Source: Chrysoperla carnea (taxonomy: Eukaryota > Arthropoda > Insecta > Neuroptera > Chrysopidae). From it: a stretch of 64,000 bases of DNA. Position 1 is the stretch's first letter, and each line of letters begins with the position of its first letter. Positions 34,901-46,489 of this stretch are shown here, piece by piece. Location: assembly GCF_905475395.1 (NCBI RefSeq), contig NC_058342.1, positions 33,438,140 to 33,502,139 of the forward strand, given 5' to 3'. The notes under the pieces are model-generated. The model was not told the DNA's origin and did not search any database. It saw only the letters and a program-made list of their open reading frames with translations. A program made the translations under genes and the position numbers.

Positions 34901-36255
34901 CAGTGACGTAACTTTAGGTTGACAGGACTGTGCAAAATGCTATGGTCCCCCGACTCAAGAGAAATGAAGCTGTTTCATTCAAGATCGAAAACTACAATTT
35001 TACTATGTTATTTTTAACTAACGATACAGCCTCTAAAGTACTTCACTCTAAAGCCATAAATCTTTCAAATGGCTTAAAACAGTTTGAAAATTTGTCTAGA
35101 AGAATTGGAAAGGTATCGACATTAATTTGTAAATTTAAAAATGGAATAGTGTAGCAGAAAAATGGTCCATAACCCCTGAATTTTCTAAAACTCTTGAGAG
35201 AAAGGAAAAACTCCATTTTGACGAACTTTGTGAAGATGAGCGTCTTCAAGATTCGGAAAGTTTGTTCAAAGTGAACATATTTAATCGAGTATTGTGGACA
35301 TCATTAATAATCAACTGAAATCGCGTTTCATTTTAAGTACAGTCCGATATGGTCTAGTGGCTAGGATACCTGGCTTTCACCCAGGAGGCTCGGGTTCGAT
35401 TCCCGGTATCGGAATTTTTTTTTATTATCTTTGTTTCATACAAATACTCCGTAAATCCATAAAAAGTGAAATTTTTTTTGAAGTTGTTTTGTCTAACCAA
35501 TTTTAACCAACTTGACTCGAATTTGTGGAAACGAGTTCCTTGTTTTTTAAATTTCAACGGTTTTTTTTTTTTTTTTTTTTTTTTAATTTTCTTCGTTTTT
35601 CTTATCATCATTGACCTCATTCCAATTTTAGTGTTTTGCAGCCTTCAACTTTACAAATGACACAGATTTAATTAAAAAGCTCTTGAATTTGTTGACATAA
35701 AAAAGACATATCTGAATCATTTGCCAGGGAAATTTTCAGTTATCGGTCCACTTTCAGAGACGAAATAGAAAAGTCCTCGTGTATTAGAGACCTTGCTGAT
35801 TTAATTTTTAATAAAGAATCATTTTATGTCCTGCAGCTTTCTTGAAGTATGCACTGCATTGATTTTATTTGTTACAATTCCTGTGACTACAGCTAGTGCT
35901 GAACGTATCATTTTCAAAACTAAAATTAATAAAAATCTATTTAAGAAACTCTATGGGACAAGACAGATTTATCTAACTTGGCTATTCTGTCTATTGAAAA
36001 TTCTATGGCCCAATCTTTAAACTTGGATGATGTTAAAGAAACTTTTACGGAACCGAAAGCTCGAAGAAAAGATTTTTCTTTATAAATATCTGACTGAAAT
36101 TAAACTGTTAGTTAATTGTAAATGTATAAACCCATGCTCTTGAAAATAAAATTGTTATTAGTGTTGGATAACTACTTACAACGAAAAAATTCTTACTGAT
36201 AGGGTCCCATCAAAAGAATTTGCCACCGGCCTCAGATGGTATAGTTACGCCACTG
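34901..36255 (+). mobile_element. Decayed hAT transposon with terminal inverted repeats
   Basis: Ends are CAGTGACGTAACT (34901) and AGTTACGCCACTG (ending 36255), a typical hAT terminal repeat. The interior shows scraps of transposase in several frames: around 34930-35150, around 35294-35335 (DIINNQLKSRF), and around 35826-36080 with TIPVTTASAER and, after a frameshift, SNLAILSIENSMAQ, the hAT dimerisation region. Stops and frameshifts make it dead, and at 1.36 kb it is also shortened. No clean 8-bp target duplication is visible. Confidence 0.85.
35343..35414 (+). tRNA. tRNA-Glu (anticodon TTC)
   Basis: A 72-base cloverleaf: acceptor stem TCCGATA pairs with TATCGGA, discriminator A, anticodon stem CCTGG/CCAGG around loop CTTTCAC, T arm with GGTTCGATTCC, and A box with TGGTCTAGTGG. 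A run of nine T follows at 35415-35423 as a pol III terminator. All stems are intact, so it looks functional. It lies inside a decayed hAT element (34901-36255). Confidence 0.95.
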
Positions 36256-36678
36256 ATTTTGCTCATTTATGAACTTAGGTTCGTAACTTTGTTGTGGACA
36301 AATAGATAACCGGATATGTGGAAATATTCCTATACTAATTTTAAGATCACCTTTATATAAATTATTTTCTACGATTAAAATTTCTCATCGTAAAAACTTG
36401 GGAATTAACTTACTTATAGGTATAATATATTACATAATGTATTTATAGTACCTTAATGAAAATGAAAGGCAGTCGAACAGTGCTCCAATTAAAGAGTTAT
36501 CCAGGACCTTAACCAATCTTTTTTTAAATTTACACCTTCTACAATTGATAAACAATAATTTTTGAAAAATCAAAAACTTGTGAATTAAAAATAAAAAAAC
36601 TTTATTAGAAATATTTACGATTTTAATATTCGAGATCTATTAAAAATTTAAAAGTTTTATTGCCATGGTATTTGTTAG

Positions 36679-37325
36679 TTAAGGATGTATGAGCATGGTA
36701 GTGGGGGCACAAATTTAAAAAAAGATATTTTCAATTTTGATGATAAATTTATATTATAACTTGACGATATAAGACGAAAAGTAAGAATAAAATTTTTCGA
36801 TATCTGGCTTAATTTTCAAAATATCGAAAATTGAAAATTTTGTTGAATTATATAGCTTTCGATATTTCGAAAACCAAGACACATATCGAAAAATTTTATT
36901 CTTATTTTTCGTCTACATTCATGAAGTTATAACAAAATTCATCATCAAAGTTGAAAATAAGATAAAAATAATTTCAACCCTTAATCTACCCTGCTCTTAC
37001 ATCCCTTATATGGACGGTGACACTTAGTTTTTTTCTTTTCTAATTCATTGCTAATATGTTTACTTTCTATTAAAAAGTTTTTTTTAAATTTGTTTTCATT
37101 CATTCCAAATGAAAATTATCAAAAACTTCCAAAATATGTCGTTTTTTGAGATTCCTCCATAAGAGCCAATGTATTTTGTATCGATTTTTAATGACTTTTT
37201 TCTTAAAAATTTGCACGGTTACCTAAGCTGAAATTTTAACCACATATTCTTTGAGTAAAAGACTACCTACAAACAAATTTTGAGCCTTTAAATCAAACAT
37301 TGTTGTCATGCTCATACATCCTTAA
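36679..37325 (+). mobile_element. TE-Z, full copy, TTAA-flanked non-autonomous DNA element
   Basis: 647 bases. Ends are TTAAGGATGTATGAGCATG and its inverse, with TTAA at both edges (36679-36682, 37322-37325). The interior has two facing blocks with 'tttcgatatctgg' and 'gatatttcgaaaaccaag' and no coding frame. It is the uninterrupted relative of the copy at 31945-32896. Confidence 0.88.
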
Positions 37326-37647
37326 ATACAGAAAATTTTACGATGGAATGAAAATAAACTCAACTTTCAATGGGGTATTCCTCCATTGCGCTAGACTTTT
37401 TTGGGGCAATAATTTTTAACTAGATGACCGTTTTAATTATTTTTTGTGTGAGGAAAACCTTGCATCGGTATCCATTAGCTACCAAAAAACCATCTTTCTT
37501 CGAGGAAATATGGTTAAAAGGTTGAGATGGGAGAAATTAGCTGCTATAAATATTTCTGTCCAATTCTTTATGGTAGCTCATGGAAGCCAAATATTTTAAA
37601 ACAATCTTCTTCAATCTTTTTTACTTACATGACATAAAAAACAAACG

Positions 37648-37722
37648 ATTGCGTAACCAACACTGTCTATACATGGTTTCAACAATTAACTCAGTTAATT
37701 GTTTGTTTTCACTTATTTACAT
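37648..37722 (-). mobile_element. TE-X fragment, reverse
   Basis: Only the 5' end of the element is left: 'aacactgtctatacatgg' through 'ttgtttgttttcactt'. Confidence 0.7.
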
Positions 37723-37992
37723 TATTTTTCAGTCATGAAAACGATATCTTTTTTGCGTCTTGCAAACATTAAACTAATCCAATTTGAGTGCTGGTAGTAA
37801 GCAAAAGTTATTGAAAGAATTTATAGCTTTGTCCGAAGACCGGAAATACATGTTCAGTTTAAAACCGGATATGAGCGAATTTCCGAAGGAAATGGAGCTA
37901 TTACTATTGCACTGATGATGAAATTTTGCAAAATTTCTTCAAATATTCATCAATCCTATCTATAATAGATGTCAAAAATGACCATCGTTAAA

Positions 37993-38308
37993 ATTAGGAT
38001 GCGGGTTTGAATCCAAGCAGCGATAGTGTGAGCAATTATAATTAATGAGGCGGTAGAATTGATCAAAGGTGTTAGTCTCTGACCGTTTGACTACTTAGAC
38101 TTAGGTTGCGGGTTCGAATCCAGGCAGCGGCAGTGTGAACAATTTATAATTAATGGGAGTGCAGAATCGATCACATTGTCGTCGCTTGGATAAGAACGAA
38201 GTAATTGACTCCACCCACACCATAAATGTAATTGTATATATGAATGTAATTTAATAAATAATGATTAACAAATAATGATGTGGGTGATCTCTGTTACGGA
38301 GATTAAAC
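37993..38308 (+). mobile_element. SINE1, two partial copies joined
   Basis: A first B-box block ('gatgcgggtttgaatccaag') with a short body is followed by a second B-box block ('ttgcgggttcgaatccaggc') and a full body to 'gtgggtgatctctgtta'. The junction looks like a recombined or tandem insertion. Confidence 0.82.
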
Positions 38309-38599
38309 GCTTTTTTTTTAACAGAAAAGTTGCTAAATGAGCCCAGCTCAGGTGTAACCTACTGGGAAGTGGTTTTAGTGGGTCGACCCCCACATTATAA
38401 GGACATTGGAGGTCCTTTTGCCTTTGGAGGTTAAAAAATAGAAAAATTTCCTTGTTATGAAGGCGGAATTGCATCTACAATTTGCAGCATCCTTTAAAGT
38501 TTTGTAAAAGGATAATCTTGAAAAGTGAAATGATTTGATTAAATTGATTACAAAGGTTTATTATTCATATATGAAATAAACAATACAAAAAATAAAAAA

Positions 38600-38785
38600 T
38601 TGATAAGTTTAGAAGTACATAAAAGTAGTAGGAGTGAGTTAATCGGCGATTTTTTTACAGATGAGAGTGTAATACCTATGGATGAATCTGGTCGAGTGAT
38701 GGTGGGTTATACCCATACTAGATTGTTTTTGAAGAGTATTAATTCCGTTCATATTAAACTTAAACATATAATGGTATGGATCTAA
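38600..38785 (+). other. Unidentified open frame, possible exon or relic
   Basis: Encodes 61 residues, including ELIGDFFTDESVIPMDESGR. An acceptor-like ttttttacag at 38653-38662 and a donor-like atGGTATG near 38771 would bound a single exon. I recognise no family. It lies just after a SINE1 copy and close to a GC-richer patch. It could be chance. Confidence 0.2.
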
Positions 38786-38859
38786 GCTTCAGAATCTGTT
38801 TTTGTTATTTATTTATTTTTTTTATAAGAAGTGCATCTCTCAATAAAAAAACAACATTG

Positions 38860-39115
38860 TATAGAGGTATTGAGAGTCCGTGGCGTGCGCGATCCATTTA
38901 AGTTAGTACAAACACTGATACCATACGCGATCGAGGCCCATCATGGGTGGTAGTTGATATTGTCTTCAAAAACAAAAACAAAGATACTCGCATACTCAAT
39001 CGGAGCGCGCAAACCAACCCCCAACAATTCAAAATAAAAAACGGTGTGACTGTGATACGTCAAAGCCATGTGACACTGTGACCATGTGGCCAAACATTAT
39101 AAGCGGCAAATTTTA
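38860..39115. promoter_or_regulatory. Locally GC-richer patch, possible promoter or 5' exon
   Basis: Contains clustered CpG (gcgtgcgcgatcc, cgatcgagg, ggagcgcgc) in a region otherwise almost free of CpG. It could be the upstream promoter of the zinc transporter (reverse strand) or of an unseen gene. No TATA box or initiator can be assigned. Confidence 0.25.
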
Positions 39116-39439
39116 AAAAAATGTACAAATTATGTGACTCAGTATTATTTTTATTTAATTTTTTTTTATACCAAAAGTGTTTTTCACATATTTTTTAAGT
39201 GTTAAGTGAAAATTTTTGTCTTTTATCCTTTCATGTTCCTATCAAATGTGTTGATTTTTCTTTTGATGTTTTATTTATTTCGCTTTTTGTAATTTTATTT
39301 AGTTTTTTCATAATAATTATTCATGGAAAGGTAAAATTTCATTTTTCTTTTTTTTTTTTTTTAGTTGTTTAAGTTTTTCTTTTGAAAATAATCTAGAATT
39401 ATTCTTAGTGATAAATTTAAAATGTCTTTTAAATCCGGT

Positions 39440-39595
39440 TCAATCAATTTTCCTCGTCATATGATTGCATATGATTGATTTCTTAATGTAATCGAAATTT
39501 TAAAGGTCCTAGGATCGATCCTTGTGGTACACCAATACTTTTAATGGTTTGATGAAAATTAGTATACTGAAATTGAAATATTTTTATTTTCGATT
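39440..39595 (-). mobile_element. Non-LTR reverse-transcriptase relic
   Basis: Reverse-strand codons give SIGVPQGSILGPL at about 39535-39497, the conserved RT block 4 motif of non-LTR retrotransposons. Surrounding frames are broken within 20-30 codons. Confidence 0.72.
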
Positions 39596-40486
39596 AAAGT
39601 TAAGGGAAAATTAGCTTTTTCTTAATCCAATATAATTAAGTGCGATTGTATCCAAAACGTTTTCGAAAATAATTTTTTTTTTCTTTTGTGTCATTTTTAT
39701 AAAAGGTATTTATTGTTTTTGAGTCGGACGCCAATGGAAATTTTGTAGAAAATTTAATTCAAGTCGATTTTAATGTACTTTTGTATCCAATTATTAAAAA
39801 TTCATTTCGATTTTTGAGTGCGTAATTTTAACGATTATACATATTTAAAAAATTTTGTGAAAAAATAATCGAAATTAGTTTTATAATAAAAATTTACGTT
39901 AAATTTAATGGAATTTTTAATTTAACTCATTGTTAGACAAACGAACTTGTTTCAATAAAATTTATTCTGATCCGACGCTACTCCATAAGTATTTCATAGA
40001 TTTTCCAAAAAATGTATCAGTGATGTATTTATTTTTTTTAATTTTCCATTGTTTTCAGTAGTTTCTATGAAAATTTTTGTATAATTTTATTGTTCTAAAT
40101 ACTCGAATTATAAGAGCCATAAATAAGATACAATTAGTGACTATTTTGAGCGACAAAATTTTTTAGTAACTCAAAGTAAGAAATTCAAAAATTATTTGTT
40201 AAAAAAATTTTTGATACCGCGACGGACAATTGTTTGCTTGACCAAAATTAAAATAGAACTGTCATATAAACTTAGAAAATAGAATGGACTTAGCCTAGAA
40301 GCGAAAATTCGGACTGTAGGAACATGAAACCAAGAAAATTTACAACGTAATGGAAAATTTAGCAAAAAATAAATTTGCATATTCTTGTCACATGTAGATA
40401 CAAAGTTTGTAATGGTTAGAAATACTGACTGTAGAAACAAAATTTTGGTAAAATTTTCCTGGAATAGTTTTAAAATAGTTTAAACT

Positions 40487-40800
40487 TAAGGTAGTACTTT
40501 CGGTAATTGACTTTGCATTCAGAATTTAATGAAACATGGAATAGTTGTCCATTATTAAATCATAATTAACCAGTTAAATTTTTAGGGGCCTTCAGAGAAA
40601 TGAAAATCTGAACGTCCAGGTTTGTGAAATAAAATAAAGTCTCTGAGATTTCCCATAAGGATCAATGTTAAAATTTCTTTATTTCAGTTGCCTGAAGGTC
40701 CTAAAAATTTAACTGGTTAATTATGATATAATACTGGACAACTTTGCCAAGTTTCATTAAATTCTAAGTGCCAAGTCTATTACCGATGGTACTACCTTAA
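40487..40800. mobile_element. Foldback MITE with TTAA ends
   Basis: The terminal inverted repeats are about 110 bases long, starting TTAAGGTAGTAC at 40487 and ending GTACTACCTTAA at 40800, with about 85% identity between arms by eye. The inner part of each arm contains taaccagttaaattttta. Non-coding. Confidence 0.9.
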
Positions 40801-41374
40801 GTAGAAACTATCCTCTGATTCGATAACTTCAGAAATAGCGATACATTTTCTTCGTGTATAAACAAAAATTTTCTTTGATATTCAAGAGTTCTTATTGAAC
40901 GATAGAATTGGTTTTTCTTTTGAAATTTTCTCAATTCAAATTCATTCAAGTGAAAAAAGAAAAGAAATATTAGTGTCATGAAATTAAACAATTCATTTTT
41001 CATAATAGAACTCAGTATAAATAGAGTATTAAAACAATAACGTTAATTGTGATATTACTTAATTCGTTAAAGTTTTGAATACTGTCAAAGGGACATGTCT
41101 TTTAAGACATTCAAAAGACAAATAATTAAGTTTTGCTTCAAATGTTTTTCATAAGTTAAGCAGCTTTCCACAATTCCGCATGCATGCATTCCGAAATATG
41201 CATGGGTGCTTGGATGTAGTTTTCTCAAAGGGCCTAAAAGTGCTATGAACAGTTTTTATAAACAAATAGAGAAATTGAATATAATTTTTGGGAAGAAATA
41301 ATTTGTACAAATTTATTTGCCCGCAAAAAATATGTTAAGCAATTTCTGTTTTGTAAAGCCCATAATTTTAATAG

Positions 41375-41550
41375 TGATGAAAATGAGTTCAAACAAGTTA
41401 CACGGGGGTTTTAGGGTCGTTGAACACGAATATTGTGACAGAATTCTTCTCAGAGGTACCTGCTGGTACAACGATTTCCCCGTCGCCTGCTGAAGATTTC
41501 GAGAAATTTGTTATATAATCAGTCCAATCTCGTTACTCGAGAGTAAAATT
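41375..41550 (+). repeat. Satellite of about 130 bp, one unit
   Basis: 'gttgaacacgaatattgtga', 'ctcagaggtacctgctgg' and 'aatttgttatataatcagtc' match the family at 31535 and 63185. Confidence 0.8.
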
Positions 41551-42542
41551 TACAGTACGATATATAAATAAATACAAAAAAGTCGTAGATGAAGATGCTC
41601 ATAACAGCATGTTGTTATTTATAAAACTGTTAATACAATTTATATAACAAAGAATCGATTTATTGTTAATAAATAAAAATCGATGAGACTTGTGGATGGA
41701 CTTGTCAAAAATACATTTTGATATTTATATCAAAATAATCCACCTTTGTTCAATAAATTGTGTTTAGTCATTATTATTCATATTGAATTGGAGAGATATT
41801 GAGGAGAGAATATCAAAATCAAAGTATTCAACGTTTTAATGCTTTGTGTTCGTTCACTTCATAAACCACGAATAATAAATATATATATTCAAGTAAAAAT
41901 CGCCTTCCAAAAAGTTTTGGGCAAATATCTTTGTAGTCGAAACATTTTGGCGTTAAAGGAGGCTGTTATAACTAATTTGCAATTCTTTACATGTTAATGT
42001 TATAGAAAATGTCAAATTAAAATTATTGAAAAACACAAATTAATTAAACTTAATGCATTAAAAATTGTGAAAATAAATATTATTTTTCAAATGTAAATTA
42101 AATTATTTAAATTTGTTTTCATTCATTCCAAGTGAAAATTATCAAAAATCACATGCCTAATTATTTTTCGATTCATTCTTGATATTAAGCGCTTCAAGCT
42201 TTTACAAATAGTCGGGTATAAGTGACTCATAGATAAAATTATTTTCTATAAAAATAGTACAATAAAAGCTTGTCCCTTAAAAAGTATTTTTTATTAAAAT
42301 TTTTTATTTAAGACTTAAAAAAAGTCAAATATGGTTGAAGCGACGGGAAAATCAGGACGTCACTACCCAACCATGCATTATCATCCAAACAAAATATGCA
42401 TGCAAAATTTCAGCTCAATCGGAAACCGAGAAGTGGATCAAATTTGACTTGTAAGATTTGATTACTTAAAACTAATTAAAAGCTTGTATAAACAATTTTA
42501 TTTTAAATTCACTGCATTTGCTACAATTTAAAATTCAAAATA
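41551..42542. other. Unassigned AT-rich sequence
   Basis: Only a short TE-Z scrap at about 42107-42150 is recognisable. Confidence 0.5.
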
Positions 42543-42873
42543 AACAAGTGAAAAAAAACAATTAAATAAGTTCATTGTTGAAATACCGTGCATAGACAGT
42601 GTTGATTACACTGCCACATTAGACATATACATACATGTCACAAAATACATAACTGGTATTCCCATATAATCAACCAAAAGTTGTTTATTTTTTTATAAGG
42701 AGCATTTTTTATATTTAAACTTTTGTTCTATCTCTTACGGTTTACAAATTGGGCCCTACGGATTCAAGACCCAATTGACCTATGTTGCCCAAGTACGAAC
42801 TCTACCTGACTTTTTATGTCCTGAGTACGCTGTAAAAATTTCAGCTTGATATCATTTTTCGTTTTTGAGTTAT
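42543..42873 (+). mobile_element. TE-X copy, left part, interrupted by a foldback element
   Basis: Begins 'aaacaagtgaaaaaaaac' and is intact to 'tttttgagttat' at 42873. It resumes at 44558 with 'tatcgtgttgac', so the intervening 1684 bases are an insertion. Confidence 0.9.
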
Positions 42874-44557
42874 TAGTGCAATAAATAAGCCGGAAAATGT
42901 GGAAAAGTGGTGGAACAGCTCCGATTTCAAAAATTTTTTGTGAACGTATTCCTTAGACCTCTAGGAACATTCAGCCGCACTAACCTTGGCATTGGAAAAA
43001 AAACTGAGAAAGTTAGGGTAGTTTTCCCATCCCCAAAACTCTCTAAATAGTAGCAGTGAAAATAAATCAATATTTCAACTCAAAAATCGTCTTCCGAGGG
43101 TTTTTGAGGTCGTTGATCATGAATTCAAGATTAAAAAGCAACTGAATATGGTTTCAACCCCATTAAAATTACCCTTAAAGTGATAGAGACAAAAACTTTA
43201 TTAAATTCAAAATTTTGCCTCAGAAATCGTGTCTCGTGGAGCTTTTAGGTTCGGTGTTCACAAATTTAAGGTCAAAAAGCAATTGAGGATTGTTTCAACC
43301 CCCTTAAAACTACCCCTAGAAGTGACAATGATAAAAAAAAAATTGAAAATTCTGAATTTCACCTCAGAAATTGTCTCTCTCTGGTTTTAGAAGTCATTGA
43401 TAATGAATTTGAGGGCAAGAAGCAACTGAATGTAGTCCCAAGCCACCCCTAAAGGCCACCCCCAGAAGTGACAGAGAAAAAATTTAAAATTGTTCCTCGA
43501 ATATCATCTTTCGGGGGGTTTTTGGGGCCGCTGATCGCGAATCCAAGGTCAAAAAGTAACTTGGATGGTTGCAACCCCATTAAAACTACCCCTAGAAATG
43601 TCAATGATAAATAAATTTTGAAAATACTGAATTTCACTACAGAAATTGCCTCTCTGCGGTTTTAAGAGTCGCTGATCATGAATTTGAGGTCAAAAAGTAA
43701 CTGAATGTCACAGCATCCTTATTAAAACCTCCCCTAGAAGTGACAGAGATAAAATTTTAAATTTGAATTCTCTCCTCGAATATCGACTTTCGGGTAATTT
43801 TGGGGGCGCTGATTACGAATCCAAGGTCAAAAAGTAGCTGAAGAGGGTTGCAACCCCAAAAAAACTACCCCCAGATGTCTTGCCATCAGATTCATTATCA
43901 ACGACTTCAAAAACCACAGAAAGACAATTTCTAAAATAAAATTCAAAGTTTTCCAAATTTTTTAATCATTTACACTTCTAGGGGTAGTTTTAATAGGGTT
44001 GCAACCATCCAAGTTACTTTTTGACCTTGAATTCGTGATCAGCGATGCCAAAAACCCCCCGAAAGACGATATTCGATTAAAAATTTAAAATTTTATCTCT
44101 GTTTCTTCTAGGGGTGGTTTTTAGGGGTGGCTTGGAACTACATTCAGTTGCTTCTTACCCTCAAATTCATTATCAACGACTTCAAAAACCGCAGAAAGAC
44201 AATTTCTGAGGTCAAATTCAAAATTTTCAAAATTTTTTAAATATTGACACTTCTAGGGGTAGTTTTAATGGGGTTGCAACCATTTTCAGTTGTTTTTAAA
44301 CCTTGAATTCATGATCAGTGACCTCGAAAACCTTCGGAAGACGATTTTTGAGGTGAAATATTGATTTGTTTTCACTGTTACTATTTGGGGATGGGAAAAC
44401 TACCCTAACTTTCTCAGTTTTTTTTCCAATGCCAAGGTTAGTGCGGCTGAATGTTCCTAGAGGTCTAAGGAACACGTACACAAAAAATTTTTGAAATCGG
44501 AGCTGTTCCACCACTTTTCCACATTTGATGGTATTTTCCGGCTTATTTACTGTAGTA
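42874..44557. mobile_element. 1.68-kb foldback element inserted in TE-X
   Basis: The arms mirror each other. Outer ends are TAGTGCAATAAATAAGCCGG (42874) and, reversed, TACTACAGTAAATAAGCCGG (44557), followed in both arms by 'gtggaaaagtggtggaacag', 'cctctaggaacattcagcc' and 'ccttggcattgg'. Inner parts are tandem units of about 135-147 bases carrying 'aaaactacccctagaagtg'; the turn is near 43890. TAT lies on both sides, a likely 3-bp target duplication. No transposase. Open frames in it are accidental. Confidence 0.9.
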
Positions 44558-44624
44558 TATCGTGTTGACAGAAGGACAGACAACCGAAAATGGACTAATT
44601 AGGTAATTTTACATGGTATGAATG
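44558..44624 (+). mobile_element. TE-X copy, right part after the foldback insertion
   Basis: Continues the copy that begins at 42543: 'tatcgtgttgacagaagg', 'ccgaaaatggactaattagg', then an internal deletion and the end '..acatggtatga'. A SINE1 copy follows directly. Confidence 0.85.
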
Positions 44625-44626
44625 GA

Positions 44627-44940
44627 GAGCCTAAATGGCCGAGCGGTCTAAGGCGTTTGTCTTTGTCTGTTTGTCCATTTAGACTTAGGTTACGGATTCG
44701 AATCCAGGCAGCGGCAGTGTGAATAATTTATAATTAATGTGAGTGCAGAATTGATACCATTGTCGTCGCTTAGATAAGAACGTAGTAACGAACTCCACCC
44801 ACATCAAAATGTAATTGTAAATAGTTATGAAGTTAAATAAATAAAGATAACAAATAATGATGTGGGTGGCCTCTGTTATAGGCGTATATGTCAGAGAAAC
44901 GGAGGTTAAACCCCATTATTATATTATTATTATTATTAAT
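44627..44940 (+). mobile_element. SINE1 copy, full
   Basis: Starts GAGCCTAAATGGCCGAGCGG and ends in a long (ATT)n tail. It directly follows the interrupted TE-X copy. Confidence 0.92.
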
Positions 44941-46489
44941 TATATATATTTTATATAAAAAAATTCTAGATTATTTTCAAAATATTATTTGTTTTTTTAA
45001 GAACAATTCATTTTAAAATAAAAATTATTGCAAAATTCAATAATTTTTTTAAAATGTATTTATTGGTGATTGGATTATTTTTATAATATTTTATATTGAT
45101 TAGTAATCGATTCTAAAATAATAATTAGGTCTGTTTAAACTTCCAACAAAAAAAAAAAAAAAAAAAATTCGAACTATATGAAAATAATTGATAATTGAAA
45201 ATCACTAGCCATAAGGGATCTATATATACCAAAATGTTATATAATTATCTATTTATTAGTGAACAGGGCCGTATGCTACAAATTTTGGAATGAACAATTT
45301 TTATGTTTGATATTTGTTCAATTTTTCGGAAGTTTTCGAAAATATAGACTTATACATTGTATCAAAGGTCAACGAAGAGAGGTAGGAATGCGTTAAAATT
45401 TCGTTTTATAATCTCTAGTGCACGATTTATGATGCTTTGGGGATATTCGATGAATATATGATTTCAGTGTCTTCAGATTTTCGAGGTCAATATCTGACAC
45501 CAATAATGCACCTTTTTTGCTACTAAAATAGTTGTCTTCCAGATAGAAATATTTCTAGAAGCTAATTTGCCCCAATCCAATCGTTAAAAATGAAGTTTAA
45601 ATAGAACCAGTTAGTTAGGTTAGGTTAGGTTGCATTAGCTGTCCACGAAGAACACACTTAGGCTATAGAGAACCTTTGTGATACCATATATGTGTTTTAT
45701 CACCTTTCCGCTGATAATTTCATTTATCAGCTCCTCAATTTCAGAGGCTGAGTGCACCCCTTTCATGCATACACCAGCCTATCACAACTATTAATTAAAT
45801 TAATTTTGTTGCGACGGCGGGAATCGAACCCGCTACCCTAAGCATACCGCGGACGGAATTGGTTACGCCTTAACCAACTGAGCTAATAGGGCGACAAATA
45901 GTTGGTTGATTTTTATAAAAAAAAAAATAATCGCCAATTACTAAACTTTTTGGGGCATGGGGGGGGGTAGTTTTATGAATCTTGGGACGAGCCTGTTCGC
46001 GAATTTAATAAAAAAAAAATGTTTGAGTTGAAACAAACCTAATTATTATTTGATTTAATGAAAGGTTTTGTATTTTAACCAATTACAGTTGAATTCAGTG
46101 TTAGATTGTCAATGCCACCATTGGAACGATATGAGGTTACCACCTTTTGACCTTCTCAACTGTTGTGTATAAACATAGAAAAACAGTATTATGTCCTGGA
46201 GCCATGATGCAATCTATACGAATATAATATATTTATTTATAAAATAAATAGATTCGCAACAAACAAAACCTATTTTCAATTTTTTAAATATTGCCTAACA
46301 ATTTTTGTTTTAAGGTTTTAATGTTTTTGTTTTTGGTTTATATTTTTTTATTACAGTGAAATCTATTTAAAAAATTATATTTATTATGTAATATATCTTT
46401 TTAAAAAATATTGTATTGGGCAAAAAGATATATTGTGATTTAACTGAATTTATTCTACTAATACACATCTTCAACTAGAAATCGATTAA
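44941..46489. other. AT-rich sequence around a SINE2 copy
   Basis: Apart from SINE2 (45611-45894), I see homopolymer runs (A20 near 45148) and no gene. Confidence 0.5.
45611..45894 (-). mobile_element. SINE2 copy, reverse, longest, with LINE-like 3' end
   Basis: Head at 45894, then the 'gttgcgacgg' spacer, the body 'agcctctgaaattgaggagc', and a 3' part 'gcctaagtgtgt..ggacagct' ending in a (CCTAA)n tail. The last 60 bases match the 3' end of the LINE at 970-1800. Confidence 0.9.

Noticed and set aside
35466..35660. A 64-residue hydrophobic protein downstream of the tRNA
   Set aside because: It is a translation of a T-rich stretch within the dead hAT element, including a run of about 30 T.
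44296..44583. A 95-residue reverse-strand protein
   Set aside because: It is an arm of the foldback element and its mirror arm does not conserve the frame.
44627..44720. A tRNA-Leu or tRNA-Ser gene
   Set aside because: Only the A and B boxes are tRNA-like. The same head recurs on SINE1 copies with a common body and ATT tail.
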